DNA from: Frankiales bacterium | Lineage (GTDB): Bacteria > Actinomycetota > Actinomycetes > Mycobacteriales > SCTD01 | Direction: 5' to 3' | Assembly: GCA_025966295.1 (NCBI GenBank) | Contig: JAOPVD010000278.1 | Span: 1-16,654 of the forward strand | Length of the DNA stretch: 16,654 nucleotides | Shown: positions 6,453 to 12,384 of the stretch, in pieces | How the letters are laid out: each line of letters starts with the position of its first letter | Numbering within the stretch: position 1 is the first letter of the stretch | The notes under the pieces: model-generated | What the model saw: the letters and a program-made list of their open reading frames with translations, nothing else | Databases searched by the model: none | What the model was told of the DNA's origin: nothing | Translations under genes and position numbers: made by a program

Positions 6453-8300
6453 TCAGAACACGTACAGCGTGATGGTGCTGCCACGCTTGACCTTGGTGCC
6501 GTGCCGCGGGTCGGTCTGGATGACGATGCCGGGGCCGCCCGGGATGGTCTGGGTGCGCGCCTTCAGACCGGCCTGCACGAGCTTGGCGGTGGCGGTGGTG
6601 GCGCTGTCGCCGCGCACGTCGGGGACCTCCACGACGTCCGGTCCCTTGCTGACGACCAGCGTGATCGTCGAGCCCTTGGCGGCCGTCCCCGACGACGGGG
6701 TCTGCTCGAGGACCCGGCCCTTCTCGACGGTGTCGCTGAAGACCTGGCTGGCGGTGACGACGAAACCCAGGTCGCGCAGCCGGCGCTCGGCCTCGTCCTG
6801 CGGCTTGCCCTTGAGGTCGGGGACCGGGACCGGCTGAGGGCCCTTGGACAGCGTCAGCCGCACGGCGGCGCCGGGCTTGAGCCGGGTGCCGGTCGGCGGG
6901 TCGCTGCTGACGACCCGGTCCCTGGGCACGCTGCCGCTGAACACGCGCGCCGGGTTGCCGGCGTCCACCAGCCCGACCGCGCGCAGCGCCGCCCGGGCAC
7001 CGGCGAGGTCCTTGCCGGTCAGGGTCGGGACCGCCCGCCGGTCCGGGCCCTTGGACACCACCAGGGTGACGGCGCCGCCCTTGCGGACCCGGCCGCCGGG
7101 GGTGGGCGTCTGGGTGGCGATCAGGCCGGCGGCGATGTCCTCGCTGAAGGTGTCGCCGCCGCGCTTGACCTTCAGGCCGGCCTTGTCGAGCCGGCTGGTC
7201 GCGTCCGCCACGCTGAGCTTGAGCACGCCCGGCGCGGTGGTGTAGCGGTAACTGCCCACGTAGTAGCCGCCGCCGAGTGCCAGCAGCGCCAGCAGGGCGA
7301 GGACGACGGTGAGCACCAGGCCTCGGCGCGGCCGCCGGCGCCGGGTCGGGGGCGGCGCGACCGGCGGGACGGTGCGCGGCACCACCAGGGTGCGGTGCTC
7401 GACCGGCTGGGCGAGCGCGACGGACGGCAGGTCGGCCTTAACGGCCAGCAGCTCGGCCAGGAAGGCGCCGCCGTCGGCCGGCCGGGCGTCGGGGTCGCGC
7501 CGGGTGGCCCGAACCGCCAGCTCGTCGAGCGAGGCCGGGACGCCGTCCACGGCCGTCGAGGGCGGCGGCACGTCCTCGTGCACGTGCTTGTAGGCCACCG
7601 ACAGCGGGCTGTCGCCGCTGTACGGCGGGGTGCCGGTCAGCAGCTCCCAGAGCAGCACCCCGGCGGCGTACACGTCGGTGCGGGCATCGGCGCTGCCGTG
7701 CTCCACCTGCTCGGGGGCCAGGTAGGCGACGGTGCCGATCAGCAGGCCGGTGGTCTGCGTGAGGTTGCTCGTCTCGACCGCCCGGGCCAGGCCGAAGTCC
7801 GCGACCTTGACGCGGCCGTCGTCGGCGAGCAGCACGTTCTCCGGCTTGACGTCACGGTGGACCAGCCCGGCCTCGTGGGCCGCGGCAAGGGCGCGCAGCA
7901 CCGGCTCGAGCAACGCGACGGCCCGGGCGGGGGAGAGCGGCCCGCGCTCCTGCAGCAGCTGGCGCAGGTTGATGCCGCGCACGTGCTCCATGACCAGGTA
8001 GGCCAGGCCGGTGTCCCGGTCGGTGCCCTGGTCGTGGACGGCCACCACCTCGGGGGCGCTGACCCGGGCCGAGGCCTTCGCCTCCCGGGTGAAGCGGGCC
8101 ACGAACTCCGGGTCGTCGGCGAGGGCCCGGTGCATGACCTTGACGGCCACCGTGCGGTCCAGCCGGGTGTCGGTGGCGAGGTAGACGGTGGCCATCCCGC
8201 CGCGTGCGATGACGCTGTCGAGGCGGTAGCGGTCGTCAAGGAGCCGTCCGACCAGGGTCGGTACGGCGTCCTCCGACATCGGGCCGGCAGTGGTCTCCAT
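6453..8300 (-). CDS. PASTA-domain Ser/Thr protein kinase (PknB/Stk1 type)
   Basis: A 615-residue membrane kinase that senses muropeptides or lipid II through its outer domains. The kinase domain (about 24-290) has the Gly-rich loop ARGGMATVY, Lys54 (VAVKVM), HRDVKPEN with catalytic Asp150, DFG 168-170, an activation loop containing TQTT (181-184) where PknB-type kinases autophosphorylate, and APEQ. A Pro/Arg-rich juxtamembrane segment (310-326) precedes a transmembrane helix at about 327-347. Four PASTA repeats follow (about 354-417, 422-487, 490-554, 557-615). The first ATG is chosen; a second at codon 8 is possible. TAGACT lies at 8315-8310, close enough for a near-leaderless start. Its upstream neighbour is a secreted lytic transglycosylase 50 bp away, consistent with a wall-related role. 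It does not sit among division genes, so it is probably a second kinase rather than the canonical pknB. Confidence 0.95.
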   Translation of the reverse strand: METTAGPMSEDAVPTLVGRLLDDRYRLDSVIARGGMATVYLATDTRLDRTVAVKVMHRALADDPEFVARFTREAKASARVSAPEVVAVHDQGTDRDTGLAYLVMEHVRGINLRQLLQERGPLSPARAVALLEPVLRALAAAHEAGLVHRDVKPENVLLADDGRVKVADFGLARAVETSNLTQTTGLLIGTVAYLAPEQVEHGSADARTDVYAAGVLLWELLTGTPPYSGDSPLSVAYKHVHEDVPPPSTAVDGVPASLDELAVRATRRDPDARPADGGAFLAELLAVKADLPSVALAQPVEHRTLVVPRTVPPVAPPPTRRRRPRRGLVLTVVLALLALLALGGGYYVGSYRYTTAPGVLKLSVADATSRLDKAGLKVKRGGDTFSEDIAAGLIATQTPTPGGRVRKGGAVTLVVSKGPDRRAVPTLTGKDLAGARAALRAVGLVDAGNPARVFSGSVPRDRVVSSDPPTGTRLKPGAAVRLTLSKGPQPVPVPDLKGKPQDEAERRLRDLGFVVTASQVFSDTVEKGRVLEQTPSSGTAAKGSTITLVVSKGPDVVEVPDVRGDSATTATAKLVQAGLKARTQTIPGGPGIVIQTDPRHGTKVKRGSTITLYVF

Positions 8301-8309
8301 CGCTGCCTG

Positions 8310-8315
8310 AGTCTA
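8310..8315 (-). promoter_or_regulatory. Candidate -10 box for the PASTA kinase gene
   Basis: TAGACT on the minus strand matches TANNNT and ends 9 nt before the kinase ATG, placing transcription start only a few nucleotides upstream of the codon. No -35 is evident. The kinase gene may also be read from the LysM-gene promoter, since the gap between the two genes is only 50 bp. Confidence 0.35.
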
Positions 8316-8350
8316 GGTCGGGTGCGCCTCGCCGGCCGACAGGCGCGCCC

Positions 8351-9229
8351 TCAGCTGAAGCGCCGCTGCAGCAGCTTCACGTTCTTGATGTACTGGTGCG
8401 TCTGCGGCAGCAGACCGACCCGGCCCACCGAGCCCAGACCCTGGTAGTAGCCGGCGAGCGCCTTCTCCGTGCTGCCGGTGGCGCGCAGCAGGTCGCGCAG
8501 CAGCATGACGCCGGCCTCGACGTTGTCGGAGGCCGTGAGCAGGTCGAACGTCCGCCCGTGGATCCGGCCCAGCCCGCGGCCGGTGCTCGGCAGCACCTGC
8601 ATCACGCCGATCGCGTCGACCGGCGACACCACCCGCTGCTGGAAGCCGCTCTCCTGGTAGGCCAGGGCGAGGGCGAGCGAGGTGGGGACGTCGTACCGGT
8701 CCGCCGCCGCCCGGATCAGCGCCCGGACCGCCGCCTTGCTCGGCACCGCCCGCTGGCTCAGGACGGCCCGGTGGTGGGCTGCGGAGCGCCCGACCGCGCC
8801 GTAGGTGCGTGTGCTGGTGGCGGGTGCCGGCGCGGCCGTGGCGCCGTACACCAGGCGCTGGCCGATGACGATGGTGTCGCCGCGCAGCCCGTTCTTGGCC
8901 CGCAGCCAGGACACCGAGTGGCCGAAGCGCTGGGCCAGCCGGGTGAGGTTGTCGCCCGGCTTGACGACGTGGACACGCGCCACCGTGCGGGCCGCCGCCG
9001 CGGCGGGCGCCGGCGTCGCGTTGCCGGGCAGCCGCAGCAGCGCCCCGGCGTAGATGGTGTCGCCGCTGAGCTGGTTGGCCTGCTTCAGCGCGGCCACCGT
9101 GGTGTGGTGCCGCTGGGCCAGCCCGCTGAGGGTGTCGCCAGGGCGGATCTTGATGATGCTGGGTGCGCCGGCGGTGACGACGGCGGCCAGCAGGACGAGC
9201 ACGCCGACAGTGCGGGCGTTGCGGTTCAT
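8351..9229 (-). CDS. Secreted LysM-LysM-SLT lytic transglycosylase
   Basis: A 292-residue exported peptidoglycan enzyme. A signal peptide (1-22, NRNAR then a hydrophobic core ending VVTAGA) is followed by two LysM modules, about 25-68 (IKIRPGDTLSGLAQRHHTT) and 86-129 (HVVKPGDNLTRLAQRFGHS), each closing with GDTI and LRLP or RLVYG. An Ala/Pro/Thr-rich linker leads to an SLT transglycosylase domain at about 165-285. That domain has YQESGF with catalytic Glu193, GVMQVLPSTG (208-217) and AGYYQG (259-264). It should cut glycan strands between MurNAc and GlcNAc in the wall. The start is the ATG at 9229 with GAAGG 8 nt upstream; an in-frame start at 9268 would sit on the -10 box and is rejected. It is the first gene of the minus-strand run with the PASTA kinase. 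Confidence 0.93.
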   Translation of the reverse strand: MNRNARTVGVLVLLAAVVTAGAPSIIKIRPGDTLSGLAQRHHTTVAALKQANQLSGDTIYAGALLRLPGNATPAPAAAAARTVARVHVVKPGDNLTRLAQRFGHSVSWLRAKNGLRGDTIVIGQRLVYGATAAPAPATSTRTYGAVGRSAAHHRAVLSQRAVPSKAAVRALIRAAADRYDVPTSLALALAYQESGFQQRVVSPVDAIGVMQVLPSTGRGLGRIHGRTFDLLTASDNVEAGVMLLRDLLRATGSTEKALAGYYQGLGSVGRVGLLPQTHQYIKNVKLLQRRFS

Positions 9230-9264
9230 AGCGACAGCCTTCGATCGGTGGTTCCCCGTTGTCG

Positions 9265-9294
9265 ACATTACGACTTGTGTGGCGCAGGTGGCAA
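9265..9294 (-). promoter_or_regulatory. Promoter of the LysM/transglycosylase gene
   Basis: TTGCCA (9294-9289) and TAATGT (9270-9265) are separated by 18 bp on the minus strand, close to the housekeeping sigma-70 consensus. They are followed by a leader of about 30 nt with GAAGG before the ATG. This is the clearest -35/-10 pair in the window and probably drives the LysM-kinase-nfo-EamA run. Confidence 0.6.
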
Positions 9295-9358
9295 GAGTGA
9301 CTGCTGGGACGCCAGTGACATAACGGCCGCTCCGGGAGGAAGCGCCGCCGCGCGCCCT

Positions 9359-9439
9359 GCCCCTTCCGGTGATCCACGGAACCAGCGCCCACGTTCGGCG
9401 GGCTCAGATGGCGTCGCCGGTTCCGTGGATCACGGGGAG
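9359..9439 (+). repeat. 81-bp palindromic repeat, copy 1
   Basis: The outer arms GTGATCCACGGAACC and GGTTCCGTGGATCAC are a perfect 15-bp inverted repeat enclosing about 35 nt. The whole unit recurs as copy 2 with 4 mismatches in 81 positions. It lies in the gap between the divergent LysM gene and thiG, so it does not obviously act as a terminator for either gene. Confidence 0.9.
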
Positions 9440-9462
9440 GGTGGTGGTGGAGCGCTGCCCCG

Positions 9463-9543
9463 GCCCCTTCCGGTGATCCACGGAACCAGCGCCCACGTTC
9501 GGAGGCCCCAGACGGCGTCGCCGGTTCCGTGGATCACGGGGAG
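9463..9543 (+). repeat. 81-bp palindromic repeat, copy 2
   Basis: Same orientation and same length as copy 1, offset by exactly 104 nt, with the same 15-bp outer inverted repeat. The 23-nt interval between the copies (9440-9462) is not itself repeated. The differences lie only in the loop half between ACGTTCGG and GGCGTCGCC, while both arms are invariant, which suggests selection or recent duplication. Confidence 0.9.
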
Positions 9544-9624
9544 AGCCGGCCGCTGTCGTGACCGCGCCACCGCCGGCGGCGCCGGTCTCCGGACGCGGGC
9601 CGCTCCGGCCCGGGCGGTGAGGAC

Positions 9625-9630
9625 TAGAGT
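9625..9630 (+). promoter_or_regulatory. Candidate -10 box of the thiGH operon
   Basis: TAGAGT matches TANNNT and places the transcription start at about 9636-9638, just before the first stem of the TPP riboswitch. No convincing -35 is seen in the GC-rich sequence upstream. Confidence 0.45.
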
Positions 9631-9639
9631 CGGCACCGT

Positions 9640-9738
9640 CAGACCGGGGAGCTCGCGGAGGCGGGCTGAGAGGCCGACCAGGACACCTGTCGGCGACCCG
9701 TACCACCCGATCGGGGTCATGCCCGCGTGGGGAGTCGC
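9640..9738 (+). promoter_or_regulatory. TPP (thiamine pyrophosphate) riboswitch, THI element
   Basis: The conserved core is visible: CGGGGAGC near the 5' end, GGGCTGAGAGG (9663-9673), then ACCCGTACCACCCGATCGGG (9696-9715) and TCATGCCCGCGTGGGGAG (9717-9734), close to the THI-box consensus. A variable P3 extension (9673-9694: GCCGA/TCGGC plus CAGG/CCTG around a 3-nt ACA loop) is as usual in actinobacteria. The last conserved segment contains GGGGAG, which is also the Shine-Dalgarno of thiG, 9 nt before its ATG. Binding of TPP should therefore hide the ribosome binding site and block translation. No separate intrinsic terminator is visible between it and thiG. Confidence 0.92.
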
Positions 9739-9743
9739 CGTCC

Positions 9744-10520
9744 ATGCTCGACACCGACAGCCTGCACATCGCGGGCCGCGTCTTCAGCAGCCGTCTGCTG
9801 GTGGGGACCGGCAAGTTCCGGTCGCACGCCGTGATGCGGGACGCCCTCGTCGCCTCCGGCGCCGAGATCGTCACCGTGGCCCTGCGTCGGGTCGACCTGA
9901 GCCGGGCCGGCGAGGGCGACGTGCTCGACTTCGTCCCGCCCGCGATGACGCTGCTGCCCAACACCAGCGGCGCCGTCGACGCCGACGAGGCGGTCCGGCT
10001 GGCCCGCCTCGGGCGGGCCGCCACCGGCGCCGAGCTGGTCAAGCTCGAGGTCACCCCCGACCCGCGGACGCTGGCCCCCGACCCGATCGAGACGCTGCGG
10101 GCCGCCGAGCGGCTCGTCGCCGAGGGCTTCGCGGTGCTGCCGTACTGCTCGGCCGACCCGGTGCTGTGCCGGCACCTGGAGGAGGCCGGCTGCGCGACCG
10201 TGATGCCGCTGGGCGCCTGGATCGGCAGCAACCGGGGACTGCGCACCCGCGACGCGATCGAGGTGATCGTGGCGCAGGCCGGGGTGCCGGTCGTCGTCGA
10301 CGCCGGGCTCGGGGTTCCTTCGGACGCCGCCGAGGCGATGGAGGTCGGTGCCGACGCGGTGCTCGTGAACACCGCCATCGCGGTGGCGCAGGACCCGGTG
10401 CTCATGGCCCGGGCCTTCGCGCTCGCCACCGAGGCCGGCCGGATGGGGTTCCTCGCCGGCCGCGGCGCGGTCCTGGAGACGGCCGAGGCGTCCTCGCCGC
10501 TGACCGGGTTCCTGTCATGA
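9744..10520 (+). CDS. thiG: Thiazole synthase ThiG
   Basis: Builds the thiazole phosphate of thiamine from 1-deoxy-xylulose 5-phosphate, dehydroglycine and ThiS thiocarboxylate. The 258 residues form a typical ThiG TIM barrel: SRLLVGTGKF (16-25), VTVALRRVD (43-51), LLPNTSGA (70-77), the Schiff-base Lys100 in ELVKLEV, LPYCSADPVLCRHLEEAGC, MPLGAWIGSNRG and VVVDAGLGVPSDAAEAMEVGADAVLVNTAIA. Its ATG lies 9 nt after the GGGGAG that closes the TPP riboswitch. It overlaps thiH by the 4-nt ATGA. The usual upstream partner thiS is absent here, so the sulfur carrier must be encoded elsewhere. Confidence 0.97.
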   Translation: MLDTDSLHIAGRVFSSRLLVGTGKFRSHAVMRDALVASGAEIVTVALRRVDLSRAGEGDVLDFVPPAMTLLPNTSGAVDADEAVRLARLGRAATGAELVKLEVTPDPRTLAPDPIETLRAAERLVAEGFAVLPYCSADPVLCRHLEEAGCATVMPLGAWIGSNRGLRTRDAIEVIVAQAGVPVVVDAGLGVPSDAAEAMEVGADAVLVNTAIAVAQDPVLMARAFALATEAGRMGFLAGRGAVLETAEASSPLTGFLS

Positions 10521-11611
10521 GCCAGCCCCGCGGCCGCTTCGCCGCCTACCTCGACGCGCTGCCCGCGCCGGTCGACGGCGACGTCGAGCTGGCGCTGGCC
10601 CACCCCTCCCTGGCGAGCCTGCCCACCCTGCTCAGCCCGGCGGCGGCGCCGTACCTGGAGCAGCTGGCGCAGCAGGCGCGGGAGGTGACGCTGCAGCGCT
10701 TCGGGCGGGCCGTCCGGCTGTTCGCGCCGCTGTATGTCAGCAACGCCTGCCTGTCGTCGTGCACCTACTGCGGCTTCTCCAAGGGCCTCGACGTCGCGCG
10801 CCGCACCCTCACCGTCGACGAGGTCGTCGCCGAGGCGGAAGTCCTGGTACGCCAGGGGTTCCGGCACCTGCTGCTGGTGTCGGGCGAGCACCGGATCGAG
10901 GTCAGTCAGGACTACCTGGTGGCCTGTGTCGAGGCGCTGCGGCCGATCGTCCCGTCGATCAGCATCGAGACGCAGACCTGGTCCGACGACACCTACGCCC
11001 GGCTCGTCGACGCCGGCCTCGAGGGCGCCGTGCACTACCAGGAGACCTACGACCGCACCCGCTACGCCGAGGTGCACACCGCCGGCTGGAAGCGCGACTA
11101 CGACCGGCGGCTGGCCTCCACCGAGCGGGCCGCCGAGTCCGGCGTACGGCGCCTCGGCATCGGCGCCCTGCTCGGCCTGGCTGAGGACTGGCGGGCCGAC
11201 GTGCGGGCGGTCGCCGAGCACGCGCTCTGGCTGCAGAAGCACTACTGGCGCACCGAGGTCACGGTGTCGCTGCCGCGCATCAAGCCGAGCGCCTCGGGGT
11301 TCCAGCCGCTGGTCCCGGTGACCGACGCCGAGTACGTGCAGGCGATGGCCGCGCTGCGGCTGGTCGCGCCCGAGGCCGGCATCGTGCTGTCGACCCGCGA
11401 GCCGGCGGTGCTGCGCGACGGGCTGGTGCGGATCGCGGTGACGACGATGAGCGCCGGCAGCTCGACCGAGCCGGGCGGCTACCTGCACCCGGGGGAGGCG
11501 CAGGAGCAGTTCGCCATCAGCGACGAGCGGTCCCCGGCCGAGGTGGCCGCGATGCTCGAGGCCGCCGGCTACGAACCGGTCTGGAAGGACGCCTTCGCCC
11601 TCCGGGGCTGA
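10517..11611 (+). CDS. thiH: 2-iminoacetate synthase ThiH (radical SAM tyrosine lyase)
   Basis: A radical SAM enzyme that splits L-tyrosine to dehydroglycine and p-cresol, supplying the glycine imine to ThiG. The 364 residues are close to the usual 370-377. The start of the family pattern, LFAPLYVSNACLSSCTYCGFS, contains the 4Fe-4S ligands Cys78, Cys82 and Cys85 (CxxxCxxC). Further matches are LLVSGEHR, SIETQTW, YQETYDRTRY, GIGALLGL, VSLPRIKPSASGF and a C-terminal TTMSAGSSTEPGGY. The ATG start overlaps the thiG stop (ATGA). Most aerobic actinobacteria are thought to use the oxygen-dependent glycine oxidase ThiO, so ThiH is notable. CofG/CofH or HydG are alternatives, but the motif set and operon favour ThiH. 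The stop lies in the first of three 15-bp tandem units. Confidence 0.93.
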   Translation: MSQPRGRFAAYLDALPAPVDGDVELALAHPSLASLPTLLSPAAAPYLEQLAQQAREVTLQRFGRAVRLFAPLYVSNACLSSCTYCGFSKGLDVARRTLTVDEVVAEAEVLVRQGFRHLLLVSGEHRIEVSQDYLVACVEALRPIVPSISIETQTWSDDTYARLVDAGLEGAVHYQETYDRTRYAEVHTAGWKRDYDRRLASTERAAESGVRRLGIGALLGLAEDWRADVRAVAEHALWLQKHYWRTEVTVSLPRIKPSASGFQPLVPVTDAEYVQAMAALRLVAPEAGIVLSTREPAVLRDGLVRIAVTTMSAGSSTEPGGYLHPGEAQEQFAISDERSPAEVAAMLEAAGYEPVWKDAFALRG

Positions 11612-11650
11612 CCCCTCCCCGGCTGACCCCTCCCTGGCTGACCCCTCCTC
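11606..11650 (+). repeat. Three tandem 15-bp units at the end of thiH
   Basis: GGCTGACCCCTCCCC (11606-11620), GGCTGACCCCTCCCT (11621-11635) and GGCTGACCCCTCCTC (11636-11650) are consecutive copies. The first holds the thiH stop codon. Because 15 is a multiple of 3, each copy repeats an in-frame TGA, so copy-number changes would not extend the protein. The array abuts palindrome copy 3. Confidence 0.9.
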
Positions 11651-11715
11651 GTGATCCACGGAACGGGCGCCCACGTTTGGCGGCCCAAAAGAGGGCCGCC
11701 GGTTCCGTGGATCAC
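11651..11715. terminator. Palindromic repeat copy 3, probable bidirectional terminator between thiH and tetR
   Basis: The arms GTGATCCACGGAAC and GTTCCGTGGATCAC (14 bp, perfect) enclose a second perfect stem, GGCGGCCC-AAAAGA-GGGCCGCC (11679-11700). The left half shares the GCGCCCACGTT-TGG segment with copies 1 and 2, so it belongs to the same family but has diverged in the loop. It lies exactly between two convergent genes, and the TGA of tetR is part of its right arm. No T-run follows on either side, so terminator function is inferred from position and stem strength only. Confidence 0.7.
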
Positions 11716-12302
11716 CGGAGTTTGGCGTGGAGGTAGGCCTTCACGGCGGTCTTGGCCTCGGCCACCAGGGCCGGGTCGCCGGCCGGGTCGCGGCGGAAGG
11801 CCAGCGCCAGGATGGCGTCGCCGATCTCGACCGCCAGCCGCAGGACGTCGTCCGGCAGGTCCACCTCGCCGACCACCTGCCCGAGGGCGTGCGCGACGAC
11901 CGCGTTGTTGTCGTGCTGCGGGTCGAGCGCCCGCAGCCCGACCACCGGACCCCCGAACGACAGCACCTGGAAGCCGGGCTCGTCCCGCGAGAACGCGACG
12001 TACAGGTCGACCACCGCGTCGACGGCCTGCTCCCAGCCGGGCGTCTCCAGGGCCGCCAGCCGGCGCGAGAAGCGCGCGAACGACCGGCGGGCAAGGGCCT
12101 CCACCACGGCGTGCTTGTCGGGGAAGAACTGGTAGAGCGAGCCGACGGACACGCCGGCGGCCCGGGCGATCCCGCTGGTGGTCAGGCCTTCGGTGCCGAC
12201 CTCGTCGAGCAGGCCGGCGGCGGCGTCGAGCATCCGCTCCACGCGCAACGTGCTCCGGCGCTGCACCGGTGCGCGCCGGACGCTGCGCAACGGGCTCGTC
12301 AT
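11712..12302 (-). CDS. TetR-family transcriptional regulator
   Basis: A 196-residue regulator with an N-terminal DNA-binding domain: LRVERMLDAAAGLLDEVGTEGLTTSGIARAAGVSVGSLYQFFPDKHAVVEALA (19-71), with the helix-turn-helix at about 40-60. A variable all-helical ligand domain follows. The ATG at 12302 is chosen over the in-frame GTG at 12308 because GGAGG lies 6 nt before it and would touch the GTG. It is divergent from the substrate-binding-protein operon across 82 bp and is the obvious candidate to control it, as TetR proteins commonly repress adjacent divergent genes. The ligand is unknown. Its last codon and stop run into the palindromic repeat. Confidence 0.92.
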   Translation of the reverse strand: MTSPLRSVRRAPVQRRSTLRVERMLDAAAGLLDEVGTEGLTTSGIARAAGVSVGSLYQFFPDKHAVVEALARRSFARFSRRLAALETPGWEQAVDAVVDLYVAFSRDEPGFQVLSFGGPVVGLRALDPQHDNNAVVAHALGQVVGEVDLPDDVLRLAVEIGDAILALAFRRDPAGDPALVAEAKTAVKAYLHAKLR

Positions 12303-12314
12303 GCGCACCCTCCC

Positions 12315-12349
12315 TTGACCGTGATCGACAGAACGTGAACGATCCTCAC
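12315..12349 (+). promoter_or_regulatory. Promoter and candidate operator of the SBP-transporter-PLP operon
   Basis: TTGACC (12315-12320), a 17-bp spacer and AACGAT (12338-12343) form a plausible promoter toward the substrate-binding-protein gene. An inverted repeat GTGA-N7-TCAC (12335-12349) overlaps the -10 region and could be the site of the divergent TetR protein. The half-sites are short, so this is a suggestion. Confidence 0.4.
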
Positions 12350-12384
12350 ATCAGGTCGTCCCCTTTGTCGAGGAGTGCCCCGCC

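Noticed and set aside
6437..6459. Direct repeat GGTCAGAAC (6437-6445 and 6451-6459) around the kinase stop
   Set aside because: Nine bases in a GC-rich gene end, probably a small slippage duplication; no further copies or function seen.
9230..9340. Possible cyclic di-AMP riboswitch upstream of the LysM gene, as is common before actinobacterial wall hydrolases
   Set aside because: The conserved core could not be matched, and the likely transcription start at about 9258 leaves only some 30 nt of leader, too short for that riboswitch.
9359..9543. Possible CRISPR repeats
   Set aside because: Only two units of 81 bp with one 23-nt gap, long perfect dyads and no cas genes. The unit is too long for a CRISPR repeat and the third relative is 2.1 kb away.
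9450..9545. Recurrent peptide IHGT-x(1-2)-H ... VPWITG in several frames over the repeats
   Set aside because: The same peptide appears because the palindrome is open on both strands. There is no start with a ribosome binding site and no extension into a domain, so it is not a coding signal.
9543..9624. Search for a small thiS gene before thiG
   Set aside because: No frame of about 65 codons ending in Gly-Gly is present, and the stretch between repeat copy 2 and the riboswitch has no start with a ribosome binding site.
8396..10516. Very long open frame on the plus strand running from within the LysM gene through the repeats into thiH
   Set aside because: Only the part from 10517 carries ThiH motifs and a coupled start. 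The upstream part is antisense to the LysM gene and runs through the palindromes and riboswitch, with low-complexity Arg/Gly/Ala composition typical of GC-rich shadow frames.
9404..11674. 756-codon minus-strand frame opposite thiG-thiH
   Set aside because: It is composed of shadow-frame sequence opposite two well-identified genes; it has no recognisable motif, and its ends lie in the palindromic repeats.
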